64,000 nt of DNA from Mucor racemosus (lineage: Eukaryota > Mucoromycota > Mucoromycetes > Mucorales > Mucoraceae), in contig JAPEHQ010000010.1 of assembly GCA_027405735.1 (NCBI GenBank), forward strand, positions 1,364,001 to 1,428,000, read 5' to 3'. The notes beneath the pieces were generated by a model. It was given only the letters and a program-made list of their open reading frames with translations. It was not told where the DNA came from and ran no database searches. Below are positions 32,699 to 43,493 of this stretch, piece after piece; position 1 is the stretch's first letter, and each line of letters begins with the position of its first letter. The position numbers and the translations under genes are program-made.

Positions 32699-33960
32699 TT
32701 AAAAGCAACAACAAATTCGAGAGCAAAGTTGATGAAGTGGACTTTTATGATGCCCTGTGTTATCTTCTTCATCGTAAGACCCTGCTGTATGATTATCTCC
32801 GTATTCTCTATTCAAGTCGACTATTTTTTTTTGTATTCAACACCACATTAATCTTTAATTTATAAATACGTTCATAAATCAACAACTTACCACTTGCATA
32901 AGGTCTAATAATAGCTGGCATATCATAGGATGGACGACCATCAATAATTCTATGTTGTGGTTGCTGTTGTTGTTGTTGAGGTTGTTGAGAGGGGGATACT
33001 TCTTCCTCCCCATTCACTGTAACACGTTGACGTCCATCACCATAATCTTCAATAATACGAGTTCCATTCGCATCAATAATTTTAGTTATTGTATGTTTAT
33101 GTCCATTCACAATACTTGTTGTAGTTGACACTGACCTTGATGCTCCTGATACACCATTCATATTAAATATATTGTTGTTGCTGTTATTGTTGTTTTGTGG
33201 GTGACCAAATGAAGATTTGAATGGATCGTGTATCATGGAAGTACGAATGCCGCTTGAAGCTATACCGTCACCCAAAAGTGGATCATCCATGAATAGTTTA
33301 AATGGATCTTGACCATTAAAGAATTGATTAAATATATCCTCTGGGGTTCGGAACTGTAAACAAGAAAATGCGGTTTTATTATTACTATTAGTTTTTTACA
33401 CACGTACAAAAACTTTTTAGTGTAGTTTACCTGAAATGTGGCAAAGAGCGGATCATGTCCAAATGATCTTGTTCTTGTGGAAGAAGTAGTTGTTGTACTG
33501 AAGGGCTGAGATGCTGTATAATAATCTTGTTGATCTGTATTATAGTCATCATTATTAGCTTCGTTATCGTATAGTCTTCTTTTTTCAGCTAATAATAATA
33601 CAGGTTTTAAATTTAAATAAGTCCATGGGTTTTTTTTATATCAAATATTATACGTTACGATCAGACAAAATTTGATAGGCCTCACTAAATAATTTACGAG
33701 ATTAATTAAATTGATATGGCTTCAATTCTTTTTAAAAATGTCTCTATTACCTCACACTTTTGAACTGTTCATAAATACAAAAATTAAGCGTTAATCGCAT
33801 TTCCTTTGATGCTTGATAATTATACAGAAATTACCTTCTCAGCAGCACCAGGTTCATGGTTTTTATCGGGATGATATTTGAGAGCGAGCTTTCTATATGC
33901 TTTCTTTATATCTTCTTCTGAAGCATCTGGAGTGATTTCAAGTACTTTATAAAAGTCCAT
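32699..33960 (-). CDS. DnaJ (type-B Hsp40, DNAJB6/B2-like) co-chaperone
   Basis: Six exons: 33960-33835, 33764-33751 (14 nt), 33684-33659 (26 nt), 33588-33431, 33353-32891 and 32820-32699, giving 302 aa. The J domain occupies residues 1-68, with HPD at 30-32 and [21 protein letters not shown] completed only by the two tiny exons. A Gly/Phe/Ser/Thr-rich linker follows, then a DPF-rich region ([14 protein letters not shown]) and poly-Asn and poly-Gln tracts. There is no zinc-finger domain, as in type-B proteins. It stimulates Hsp70 ATPase; client specificity is unknown. The C-terminus is unusual: it ends CSRICCCF, a cysteine cluster that could be lipidated. The last intron has a weak acceptor (AAAAAATAG); without that splice the protein ends KKNSRLE instead. 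Confidence 0.82.
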
Positions 33961-34380
33961 GGTGTAAATGTAACGCTATAAAAAATAAGAAAAAATAAAA
34001 AGGAAAGAAAGATGGTAAAGAAAAAGGGTTTTTTTCTGAAAAATGCGGTTTCTATTTATACAGTACAAACCAAATACAGAAATTGAGTTTGAACCACTAA
34101 TTCGAATTTCCTGATCGTTGCCATGGATACATAAATTTGACATTTTACACTTTCTTCGTAATATTGAAAATTTTTTTTTTTATATTATGGTCTCGATTCT
34201 CATGTATATTTTATATACATGGTATTTTGTGATTAGCTCAGTAAATGGTTAATAAATGTACTTTATAATTTCAAGTATGACATGCGCTAACTTGATTTAA
34301 TTTAAGCATTCGTATTGAAGGGAAGAATGCTGTTGTTGTATATACGTATTTGGTTGATTAAAAAACAGCTTCCCTCCTCT

Positions 34381-34382
<2 letters not shown>

Positions 34383-34417
<35 letters not shown>
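34383..34417. repeat. poly-T tract (35 nt)
   Basis: An uninterrupted T run just outside the left end of the inverted-repeat element at 34440. Similar long T runs occur at 27248 and 35599. Confidence 0.95.
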
Positions 34418-34419
<2 letters not shown>

Positions 34420-34687
34420 GGGTGATAATGCTGTTTATATACTGGATTTTTCAGCAAATTTGGCAGAACATTTTGAAAATTATGGTAGTCATTTTTATTT
34501 TTTACTGGCAGAAAATTTTTATTAAATTTGGTAGTACTCTTGGCCAAAAATGGCAATATATAGAAAACATGGTGGGTATAAGAATCATGTTAAAAAACGG
34601 GAGGTAATAATCAGAATGATCATTTTTAAAAAAATAAGAATGGTGAATATGAATCACGTGAAAAGAAAAGCAATCAGATAACATGGA

Positions 34688-35050
34688 TCAATATGCACGC
34701 AATCGTCTTTGAATATTGACAGCCACCGTTTCATTTGCCTTCGAGATATCTGATGACATTATCGTAGCCATGTTCTTCAGGACACGGTTGTTCAATTCCA
34801 TGTTTCCAATGATGGGTATTTCAGTACGGTCACCAAACAGATTTATCAGATCAGCAAAAAGTTTCTTGATTTTGCTATCATTGTTGCATTGGCCGTGCAA
34901 GGAAACAACAAAATCCTTTTTGATACGTGCTTCGGAAGGCGACTTGATTACGGTGTATGCAATTCGCTGGAATATCCTAGAAGCAATCACTGACGAGTTT
35001 TCGTTGTCCATTGATTTTTTCACACCTTCATGATCACAGTAGGTAAACAC
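34688..35050 (-). pseudogene. fragment of unidentified protein inside the inverted-repeat element
   Basis: An open frame of 120 codons. From the internal Met (MDNENSSVIASRIFQRIAY, about 35011) it reads as a plausible globular peptide (KKLFADLINLFGD, IIGNMELNNRVLKNMATIMS) and ends shortly before the left inverted repeat. It looks like the C-terminal part of a protein whose N-terminal part is the broken frame at 35160-35774. Family not recognised. Composition is less AT-rich than the flanks. Confidence 0.4.
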
Positions 35051-35159
35051 TGTTATTGTTACACCATTAATAGCTATTGTATCACGTAATAATCTCTTCT
35101 ATATATGATCTCATTCTCTATATTGAATAAAACCTCACCTTTTACTCTTGTCTAATTCT

Positions 35160-35774
35160 TATTAGTTTTGGTAAAACAGATGCAGCAAAGTAAAAAGACA
35201 AAGGACCCACTTTGGGTTCTTCGTTTTGATCGAGGCGAACGATTGATGTAATGAGGCAATCGCATGATTGGGTATCAATTACCAGCTTGGAACCATCCCT
35301 CGTGCTTTGGATGCATGGTCAAAGATTTGGATACGTTGGAGTGGTTGTGAGGATTGAGGACGTAGCCGAAGTAGACAGTTCTCGGTGAATTTCAGCTGAT
35401 TTGGTCCGACCATAAACTTCTACCGTATTCACAAGAATGGTTTCACCATTGTTGACATTCATCAGGATTGTACTTTTTGGAGCAAAACTTGCAGGTCAAG
35501 AGATCGTTCACTCGATTAATTTCCACATGCTGCTCGTTTCCTATTAACAAAGCAAGTTCGATAATGTAAGGATTAGTTCGTTCTCAACGTGTTGCCTTTT
35601 TTTTTTTTTTTTTTTTTTATCTTGTTGATCGATGTAATTAAGCTTATACGATTCGTTGTGGTATTGATATTTATGATTTTTAAAGGCTTTATCACTGAAC
35701 CGCTTTCCAAAGTCTTTGTAAGATTCAAAAACACACTGCTTTTCGTTTTCGTCAGAAACTAAAGTTGAAGCCAT
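35160..35774 (-). pseudogene. broken gene inside the inverted-repeat element
   Basis: Starts ATGGCTTCAACTTTAG at 35774 and reads 76 codons (FESYKDFGKRFSDKAF...), including a Lys run encoded by a 21-nt poly-A tract, then stops. Coding continues in shifted frames: EINRVNDLLTCKFCSKKY (a CxxC that may be half a zinc finger), NTVEVYGRTKSAEIHREL and VIDTQSCDCLITSIVRLD, with an in-frame stop between the last two. At least one frameshift and one nonsense change disable it. I do not recognise the product. Confidence 0.45.
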
Positions 35775-36267
35775 GGAAATTCAATTAATCAAGGAGACGA
35801 AATTGAAATGTTCCTCAAATTTCGTCCGTTTTTTAAAAAAACAGAAAAAAATAACACCGCTTTCTAGCCCAACTAGAAAAAATCCTGCTTTCATCATTTT
35901 TGGCAAGTGTACCTAGTATATATTGCCATTTTGGGCAAGTGTATCTAGTATATGTTGTCATTTTGGGCACGTGTATCTAGTATATGTTGCCATTTTTGGC
36001 CAAGATTGCTGCCAAATTTAGTAAAAAATTTCTGCCAGTAAAAAATAAAAATGGTTGCCATAATTTTCAAAATGTTCTGCCAAATTTGCTGAAAAATTCA
36101 GTATGATACGTGTTACATAATATTATCTCCTCGGTACTTTTCCTCCCATTATCTCATTGATTTTATAATGATGTTTTATTAAAAAATTGCGTTTATAAAC
36201 GGAGACTAAACGGATGATGGGATGAGAAACGAAAGAGCAGAGAAAGAAAAAATCTTTTAGATTTGTC

Positions 36268-36727
36268 TTAAATATGTAACGGAAGCCTTAATACGGAATC
36301 TATTAAAAAAAAAAGACATTTAGCTAAAGGAAAAACCATGTAATGCTATTGTACACTTACCCTTATAGTGAGCGGTATATAAAAAGCAGGTGATTGTGTC
36401 CAATTCTTTTACTGTTTGGTTTGCGAAATGACGAGACACTGAAGCAGCTAATTCTTCTTTACTGGCCTTGGATTTAGCCTTGATTTTGTGCACTCGAGCA
36501 TATTTACGGAGAACAGAGATATCCATTGAATTAAAGTCAATCTATTCATGAATATTAGCGATAAATTGTCTATAATGTAAAAATATAGAAATACTTGCAG
36601 TTTGAAATTCTTTTCCAACATTTGTTTCTGCTACTCTTCTTTTCTTTTCACGTTCTCTATCTCTGTCGGAAGCTTGGTTTATACCGTTTGTTGGAGTCGA
36701 TTGCGATGGTTTTTGCTTTACACCCAT
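36268..36727 (-). CDS. SAP30-like Sin3-binding subunit of a histone deacetylase complex
   Basis: Three exons, 36727-36599, 36541-36361 and 36299-36268, give 113 aa. Residues 1-42 are basic and polar (SDRDREREKKRR). The remainder matches the Sin3-binding domain of SAP30 (IDFNSMDISVLRKYARVHKI, then ASKEELAASVSRHFANQTV and LDTITCFLY). SAP30-family proteins bridge Sin3 and Rpd3-type deacetylase in transcriptional repression. Intron 1 appears to be GC-AG (ACT|GCAAGTATTT ... GAATAG|ATT). The last exon (32 nt) gives the ending KDSVLRLPLHI, which fits the family better than reading through the donor. The gene is short but complete for fungal members, and diverges from the RING gene by 173 bp. Confidence 0.75.
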
Positions 36728-36900
36728 GATTTTTTATCAATTAAAAAAAAATAAAAGGGAAATATTAAAAAGAATAGAGAGAAAGAGATTTTGTTATGGA
36801 CCTGTGATTGGGAATTGGTGAAAAGGGGAGTTGAACAAAGTTATATCGTGACTCGAGAACAAAGTTTTGTATTTCTTCTCTTTTCATTTAAATCGCACAA
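36728..36900. promoter_or_regulatory. divergent promoter between the SAP30-like and RING genes
   Basis: 173 bp between two start codons facing away from each other; AT-rich with GAGAGAAAGAGA purine tracts. No TATA box is obvious. Shared regulation is inference. Confidence 0.5.
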
Positions 36901-37620
36901 ATGGCATCAATAGGTGGAAAACGAAAGATATACGATCAAGAACAAGAACAAGAAGAATCAGAAATTATACCAACATGCACAATTTGTCTACAAGAATATT
37001 CAAATAGAACATTTCTTCGGCCATGTTATCATTCATTTTGTTTTCATTGCATACGACATTGGATAAATATTGCTTCATCTGTCTGTCCAATATGCAGGCA
37101 ATCTATCAATTCTTTAGTGTATAATATAGACGACGAAGAAAATACATTTGATGAGTATTATTTAAAAGACAAAGGAAATAAAAAGCAACATGATCCGCCA
37201 TTATACAAAAAGAAATACACCACACCCGAGGAAAGGCTTCGAATCGAACGAAAAAATGTCTATAAAGGAGTTGTGCAAATTGACAGATATCCTGATCCAT
37301 TACCTCGTCATGTTGATTTTACAGTGATTACACCAGAATATATACCAAGAACTCGAGTATTTTTACAAAATGAGCTAAAAATCATTGTTGGCGCTGATGC
37401 TTATGATGATTTCCTGCAAGATCATTTTGTAAAAATATTATTAATACCATATCAGCAACATTCAAAATCAATGTTTGATGATGAAAATGTCATTCAAAAG
37501 TTATCTGAATGGTTAAATGATGATAAAAATGTAGCAAAAAGACTTTTGAATGAATTGATAGCATATTTAAAATCTGGTCTATCATATAAACATTTTATTT
37601 CATCTTCAATGTATAAATAA
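36901..37620 (+). CDS. RING-finger E3 ubiquitin ligase, TOPORS-like
   Basis: Intronless, 239 aa. A C3HC4 RING lies at residues about 26-66 (CTICLQEYSNRTFLRPCYHS, FCFHCIRHW, CPICRQ). The region after it (SINSLVYNIDDEENTFDEYYL) and the helical C-terminal part (ELKIIVGADAYDDFLQDHF...LIAYLKSGL) resemble the arrangement downstream of the RING in TOPORS/ICP0-type ligases, where a conserved helical domain follows. Substrate unknown; likely nuclear. The stop is 16 bp from the convergent arrestin stop. ATG context (CACAAATGG) is good and no upstream in-frame Met exists. Confidence 0.75.
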   Translation: MASIGGKRKIYDQEQEQEESEIIPTCTICLQEYSNRTFLRPCYHSFCFHCIRHWINIASSVCPICRQSINSLVYNIDDEENTFDEYYLKDKGNKKQHDPPLYKKKYTTPEERLRIERKNVYKGVVQIDRYPDPLPRHVDFTVITPEYIPRTRVFLQNELKIIVGADAYDDFLQDHFVKILLIPYQQHSKSMFDDENVIQKLSEWLNDDKNVAKRLLNELIAYLKSGLSYKHFISSSMYK

Positions 37621-37636
37621 AAACTAATGTACATAT

Positions 37637-38979
37637 CTAACAATAAATATCATTATAGCTTGGTAATGATCTTCTTGAATATTGCTGTCTAACATCTTCT
37701 CTTTCATCATCTTCATCATCACTATCAGCTACAACCACTGTCGCCGCCGCCGCCGCCGCCGCCGTTGTTATACTACTATAACTAGGTAGTATACTTGGAG
37801 ATATGATATCATTATACCTCCTTTGAGCCATTAAATGTACAATCTGATTACCAGTAGTAGACTCTGTTGAACGTCTGATCAATGCCATCATTAGGACCGG
37901 ATCATATGGCATAGTTCTCCAAGTTTCTTCATATGCCGGCAATACACCAATTGAATTTGATATAGCAATAACAATAGGCAAGACAGCCCTTAACTCAGAA
38001 ATATGACCATCATCATTTTCGATTGACATTGTAAATTTAAGTTTATGTCGTACTCTGACAGACTCATTGTGTGCATCACATTGGATATCCATTAGATTCT
38101 CCGGCACTTTAATATGCATGACAGTTGACCACATGTTTTGTTCTTGTTGCTGTTGTATTTGTTGATCTTGATCTCTTCTTGTATAGTGTATAATACGACC
38201 GTGGGATTTATTTTTGCCATTAAACCAACCATTAATAGCACGGCATGTCATGTATTCTTTGAATGTACAAGATATATAACGGACTTGTAAATTAGGTGCT
38301 AATGGTAGTGCTTGAATAGATACAGGAATCGTATCACCATGACTATACACTTTTGTAGGTAATGTAATTTCATAATCCAACTTATCTGCCCAATGATTTG
38401 CTACAGTAACAGGATCCAAATATTCTGTAGAAAGAGACAATTTCTGTCTTGATAGATGAATGTCATGACGAGTAGTGTAATTTGGTAATAGAAAACTTGA
38501 TCGCTCAGCTATTGCTTTCAGTTGGTATTGTACAAGGTAGTACTTTGCCACATGGGTTGATTCCGGAAGTGTACCAGGTAAAACTAATTCAAATTCATAA
38601 GAATGATATCCGGCCTCTAGTAAATGATGTTTGTTGTGAGCTTGTAACGGTAAAAAAGTCCATTTATGATTAATGAGGATTTGATGATCGCTGTATTTAC
38701 GCTCATAACCATTCCCCAATACTGGATGATCTAGAATTTTAGCCTTTTTTTCATTGAATAAGAATTTTTATTATACATACATTGACTCCAACTAACAGAA
38801 ATTGTGCCATAAAATGATAATATAAGTGATTTAAAACTTGTAGGTTTTTTTAATCGTAAACTTAATGCACCTCTCAACACACAACCAGAAGATTCATTCG
38901 AGGAACCATACATGATTAATTGATCATTTTCTAAATGTATTTTTAATTTAGCATTTGGTTTTGTAGTAATTCTACCCAT
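37637..38979 (-). CDS. alpha-arrestin (ART/ARRDC-like) trafficking adaptor
   Basis: Two exons, 38979-38781 and 38730-37637, give 430 aa. The N-terminal arrestin fold is visible: NAKLKIHLENDQLIMYGSSN, VLRGALSLRLKKPTSFKSLI, LSFYGTISVSW, then WTFLPLQAHNKHHLLEAGYH, YEFELVLPGTLPES and VAKYYLVQYQLKA. The C-terminal arrestin domain follows (YEITLPTKVYSHGDTIPVSI, FKEYMTCRA, LPIVIAISN). The tail has an Ala run from a GCC repeat (37741-37764), an acidic DSDDEDDE stretch, and three PxY-type motifs (LPAYEE, LPSYSS, LPSYND) that may recruit Nedd4/Rsp5-type ligases. Family members direct ubiquitination and endocytosis of plasma-membrane transporters. Confidence 0.8.
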
Positions 38980-39508
38980 TTTTTTTTTTTTTTTTTTTAG
39001 TAAAAGAATTATAAGAGAAAAAAAATGGTAAAAGTATAAAGAATCCTTTTCAGTTATTTTATGCAACATATAAAATTTTCTCATTGAAATTTTATCATTG
39101 ATATGAATTGATTATCTCACGGGGTAACACAGTTTACCGAAAAAAGTATAGATGATAAGAGAAAAAAAAAAAAAGTTAAATGAATAAAACCAAATTTATT
39201 GTTATGATTTTCATTGTATTTAGTGTTTGTTTCAATAGATTAGGTACTAAGCATACTGTATCAAATTATGAAATAAAGACTCTTTTTTTTTATTATACTA
39301 TTTACAATGATTCCACAAAAAAACGACCACGCAAATATGACAATTACAATTATCAGCTGATACAAAAATCACTGTTATAATAACATAATATAACGAACAA
39401 CGGGAAAGTATTGTTTATGTATAAAGTTGTCTAAATAAGGATTTATTTCTATTACAAACAAGAGGGAAGGAGGAGGGAGGGGGGGGGAGGGATTATTTAC
39501 AAAAAAGT
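38980..39508. other. intergenic: arrestin promoter and PAS-kinase 3' flank
   Basis: A 19-nt poly-T directly precedes the arrestin start. A G-rich run GGAGGAGGGAGGGGGGGGGA lies at about 39469-39489, close to the kinase stop. No gene supported. Confidence 0.5.
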
Positions 39509-42500
39509 TTATGAAGTACAAGATTTCAGCCAAGGATGCTCCAGCACCTCATGAATATCATAACGCTTTTCAACATCACGATTCAACATTTTCTTGATTA
39601 AATCCAGTGAATCTAATTAATTTCTTAGATGAAAATTCTAATGACACAATATATCAAATCATTATATACCTTCGGATAAAACAAACGGTATTCTTAAATC
39701 ATGCTCCAATATTTCATCCACATTATAAAAAGGATTTTCTCTATAAATCAGCGTATACAATAAAGTACCTAAACTCCAAATATCTTGAGCAGGGCCCTCA
39801 TAAGACATACCTTTCAGTATCTCAGGGGCACAATAATCCAATGTACCACCAAACGTATCAAAAGTTCTACCTTTTCTAAAATAAGCTGCGCTTCCAAAAT
39901 CAATCAAATGAACACAACCGTTTTCATCTAAAAGAATATTTTCATCCTTGATATCGCGGTGTACAATTCTTAAATCTATGATATGATTTACTGCTAATGC
40001 AACCTGTTTAAAAATACTTTTGATTTCTTCTTCATCGATATGTTCATTGAGTTCAATGTAGTCAAATAAATCCATGCTGTTTAATCCATGTAATTTCATG
40101 ACTACAAAGTAATTGTCTTCATCTTCCATGTAGGTTTCTTAATAAATAAATAAAATTAGAGTTTTTAGGGTTAGGGTTTAGGGTTAGAGTTATTATTTAG
40201 CAACTTTACCCAAGGCACAACAATTCTTTTGTGGACATTCTTTAAGCTTCTTCAAAATATGGATTTCTAATGGTATCAATCCAAGTTTGCGGTCTCTAAT
40301 CCATGAATCTATAATAATCCTTGATTTCGCAATAAACTTTATAACAACTTTGGTCTAATTATGTAATTTAAGTATTTGTTTGTATAGTTGTATTACTTGG
40401 AGGTACCTTTGTTATGTCATCTTTGCGGTAGGCAAGTTTAGCCGTACCATATGCTCCTTCGCCTAAAGTGCCAATAATAACATAATCATCCATAGGATGT
40501 GGTTTCTTTTTGCCAGATTCTTCGTCAAGATTTGGCTCTTCAATCTCTAACGATTCAACTTGATTTTCTTGTTGTGGTGAATCTTGAGGTGAAGATGGAG
40601 AATCATTTTCATCTTCTTTGTCAACGAAACCACCAGGAAATAATGCCTTTTTCTGGTCTACTGAACCAAATGAAGAAATACCATAGGGTCGAATAGGTGG
40701 TCGCTTTTTAGTAATGATTGGCATTTCTGTTGCTTTATCATGTTGTGTAGTAGTAGTATCAGGTGGTGATGCCGGTTTCTCTTCTTCAATAGTGTTGAAC
40801 CTTGAAGGAGGATTTACTGTAATGGCGGATTTTGGTGTGGGACTAAGAGGGTGAGGGTGAGAAAGCTGTTGTTGATCTGTTTGTACCAACTTTTTTGTGG
40901 GAATTTCTGTTGTTGTAGTAGAATTTTGAGTTGTAGTTTTAAGTTTTCTTTGTTGCATATGTGCCTGATTCTTTTTTGCTCGTTTTAAAGCATAAATACG
41001 ATCATAAGTTACCCAAATGCTAATCAAATTTTCTTGCCCACTTTCAATCAATCTTAATTGCAATTGAATTTCGAATTGACTACCATCTCTATGTACAGCG
41101 AAAATAGCAGGCAGTATTTTTCCACTTGAACTAACTGAAGGCTGTCTTTCTAATGATTTTAGTGATTGAGATACTTCCATGGACTTATATTTATCTGCTG
41201 AATACATGTCTGAAATAGCCCATCGACAAGCATGATTATTGACAGTACTGGAAAACTGTAATAGATTAGAACGGCGTAAACCAGCAACTATGCTGGAAAA
41301 TTGCGGAATGATTTGATCAATATTGAATTTCTCAACCAATGCATCAGGTGAATAACCAAATAGATATTTTGCGGGTACAGGATTAATACTCTGTATTTTA
41401 CCAGTATGGTGTACAGTTATCAGACCTGCTACAGACGGTAAAGATACAACCTTTAATATATTTGGAATGGAAGAACCTGAATTAACCATGGTAGGAAAAC
41501 ATATTCCCGACTTTGATCGACCACCGTAAAATTTAAGCTTATCAATTTTACGTAAATTGACACCGGGATTGACGAGATTACCGTTTGACAATGCTGGTAT
41601 CAATTGTGTAATGGGTTTACCAATCACCTCAGAGGGTTCATAACCAAATAAATCCTTTGTCGTACCAATGATTTCTACCACGGTACCCTATCAAATGTGT
41701 GTGTGTGTGAATACATGAATTTTACAGAAATAATTTATGCAGTAAATTACATTTTCATCCAGTTTTGTCGATAATGAAGTTTCATAAATTTCCTCAAAAA
41801 TCCAAATATAAATACTCTTTCCTCCATCTGTTAACTTTTCTTTTAACCATAGTGAAGCAGCTGAAGAAGTTTCTCCATTCATTTTGCGTATAGGTACGAC
41901 AATACCACAAACCAACACAAGCCCCTTTTCTAATTTACTTTCTCGCATTGGTGATGGTAATTGACTTGCAATCGAAGTTAAGCTTTTTCTTCTTTTCAGA
42001 ATATTGCGAATTTGTTTCTTGAATGGTTCCTCCAATGCTTCTAAAATTGATTTACCAATATATGATTTATCAATACCAAAACATAAGCTAGCCATGTCGT
42101 TGAATAGCAAGATGGTGGCGTCGGCATCCGTGGTTAAAATGGCCTGATTTTGCGGTAAGAATCGAGATGGTGCGTGTAACGCTCTTGTGTATTGCGCTGA
42201 TGTTGTTATCATAGATGTACTGGGTTTGGGTACTTCGTAAATAGGCGGTAAGTTGTTAAATACTTCAATGGTCTGTCTTCTTCCTAAATGAAATCCTTCG
42301 TCGTCGGTTTCGTTCAAATCTTTTGGGTTGTTGTTGGATGCTGATAACAGATTATTATTGAAATTCTTAGCAACATCAGCATTTGATAAATTTAAGGAAG
42401 GGTGTGGTGAATTGGTAGCTGTGTTAGGTGGGGCAGAAGGTACAGTTGGTGAGACAAGATTTGTTTTGAGTTCATCGCGATGCTTTAAATCAATATCATT

Positions 42501-43190
42501 GAGTGAAGGGCATGGTTTTAAATGTACATTTTGTGATGCTTCTCCATGATTAGATTGCGCCCCATCTCCATCTTCAACCCAGTCATGAGTATGATCCAAT
42601 ACACCAATATCTGGCTGAGAAAACCTTCTTCCTGTATCTCTTTCACCAGTTTTCCATCGAATTCGTTGCATATAATCCATACCTCGATTCAAGATTTGTC
42701 GTTTGATCTTTGCAGCTTTGTTTACTCGAGAAAGTGGAGTAAAACTGTAGCTATATAGTGATTCCGTACAATATTCTGCAATTGAGTCATTTAGAGCTGG
42801 ACTATTAGGCGCAGAAGGTGATGATGGTCTTTCGATTGAATTGATACTGTTTTCTCGAAATCTCTCAAACCCTTGTAGTGCTAATTCATTATTATTGTTA
42901 TCGTCGCTATCTGACATGTTGGATTGAGGAGTACTGATTCTACTATACTCATATTAGATCGAGGCTAAATGTCGAATATTCTTTCACACACTCACCTTGA
43001 ATTTGAAATTGTTTCCTCAGAAGTAAGAGGGTCAATAGTGAAATTTAGTTGGTTTTCACCTATAAATGTAATTGGAAATTGTCAACATTTGACTTTTAAA
43101 TCAAGCACACTAAAATTATGATTGACGTTATTATCCATCATTTATATACACATTACCTGCTTCTGTTGCTTGAGATGAATCCATAGACAT
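39509..43190 (-). CDS. PAS-domain serine/threonine kinase (PASK/Psk1 family)
   Basis: Seven exons: 43190-43157, 43059-42996, 42942-41751, 41687-40407, 40354-40210, 40137-39670 and 39612-39509, giving 1095 aa. A PAS domain lies around residues 250-400 (RFLPQNQAILTTDADATILL, SLCFGIDKSYIGKSILEAL). A second starts at about 431 (GTVVEIIGTTKDLFGYEPSE, then ITVHHTGKIQSINPVPAKYL, FGYSPDALV). A Pro/Ser/Thr-rich linker follows. The kinase domain spans about 831-1080: Gly-loop GTLGEGAYG (836-844), Lys863 in TKVVIKFIAKSR, HRD at 965-967, DFG at 985-987 and APEIL. The stretch SRIIIDSWIRDRKLGLIPLE is typical of PAS kinases, which link nutrient state to glycogen and sugar metabolism. Intron 5 carries telomere-like repeats. 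A 59-codon frame just upstream might be an additional 5' exon. Confidence 0.9.
40165..40189. repeat. interstitial telomere-like repeat inside a PAS-kinase intron
   Basis: TTAGGGTTAGGGTTTAGGGT followed by TAGAG: about four TTAGGG-type units, one with an extra T. It lies wholly within the intron 40209-40138, whose splice sites remain intact. Confidence 0.85.
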
Positions 43191-43313
43191 ATTTTAATAA
43201 ATAAGCTGTTTGGAAAAGTATAATCTCTTTTGATATTTTATATGTAAAAAAGAAAAAAGAAAATGCTGTTTTCATTTTTTTTTTTTTTCATTCATTTGGT
43301 ATTCAATCAATGG

Positions 43314-43493
43314 TTAAAAAAGGGTTCTGCTTGCCTCATTATTAGAAACAACTGTCACAGGTCCAACATCTGAATCGAACACTTCTGTTCCATACAAGAT
43401 CTCTCTTTCATTCTTTTTGCTTGTTCTGTAATATTTAATAGTTTCTTTGTCTGCTGCTGATGAGAATAAGCTAGCATTAAACGTAACTTGCAT
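43314..43493 (-). CDS. small 59-aa frame upstream of PAS kinase (weak call)
   Basis: Starts ATGCAAGTTACG at 43493 and stops at 43314. The peptide (ADKETIKYYRTSKKNEREIL, FDSDVGPVTVVSN) looks protein-like for its length and lies 124 nt before the kinase start on the same strand. It may be an independent small gene, an upstream open frame, or a 5' exon of the kinase. No family recognised. Confidence 0.28.
   Translation of the reverse strand: MQVTFNASLFSSAADKETIKYYRTSKKNEREILYGTEVFDSDVGPVTVVSNNEASRTLF

Larger units (their letters stand above)
34440..36103 (-). mobile_element. DNA transposon with about 120-bp terminal inverted repeats, decayed
   Basis: 34440-34560 is nearly the reverse complement of 35983-36103: both read inward TACTGRATTTTTCAGCAAAT, then AACATTTTGAAAATTATGG, CTGGCAGAAA and CTTGGCCAAAAATGGCAA. 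The ends fall on TA. Inside the right repeat lie three subterminal tandem units of 32-33 bp (about 35905-35995, TTGCCATTTTGGGCAAGTGT type). The interior carries broken minus-strand coding sequence. The 1.66-kb size and TA ends suggest a Tc1/mariner-like or related superfamily, but no DDE transposase is visible, so it may be a non-autonomous element carrying foreign gene pieces. Confidence 0.72.

Noticed and set aside
34416..34607. Plus-strand frame with a hydrophobic N-terminus
   Set aside because: It reads through the terminal inverted repeat of the element at 34440; composition reflects AT-rich DNA.
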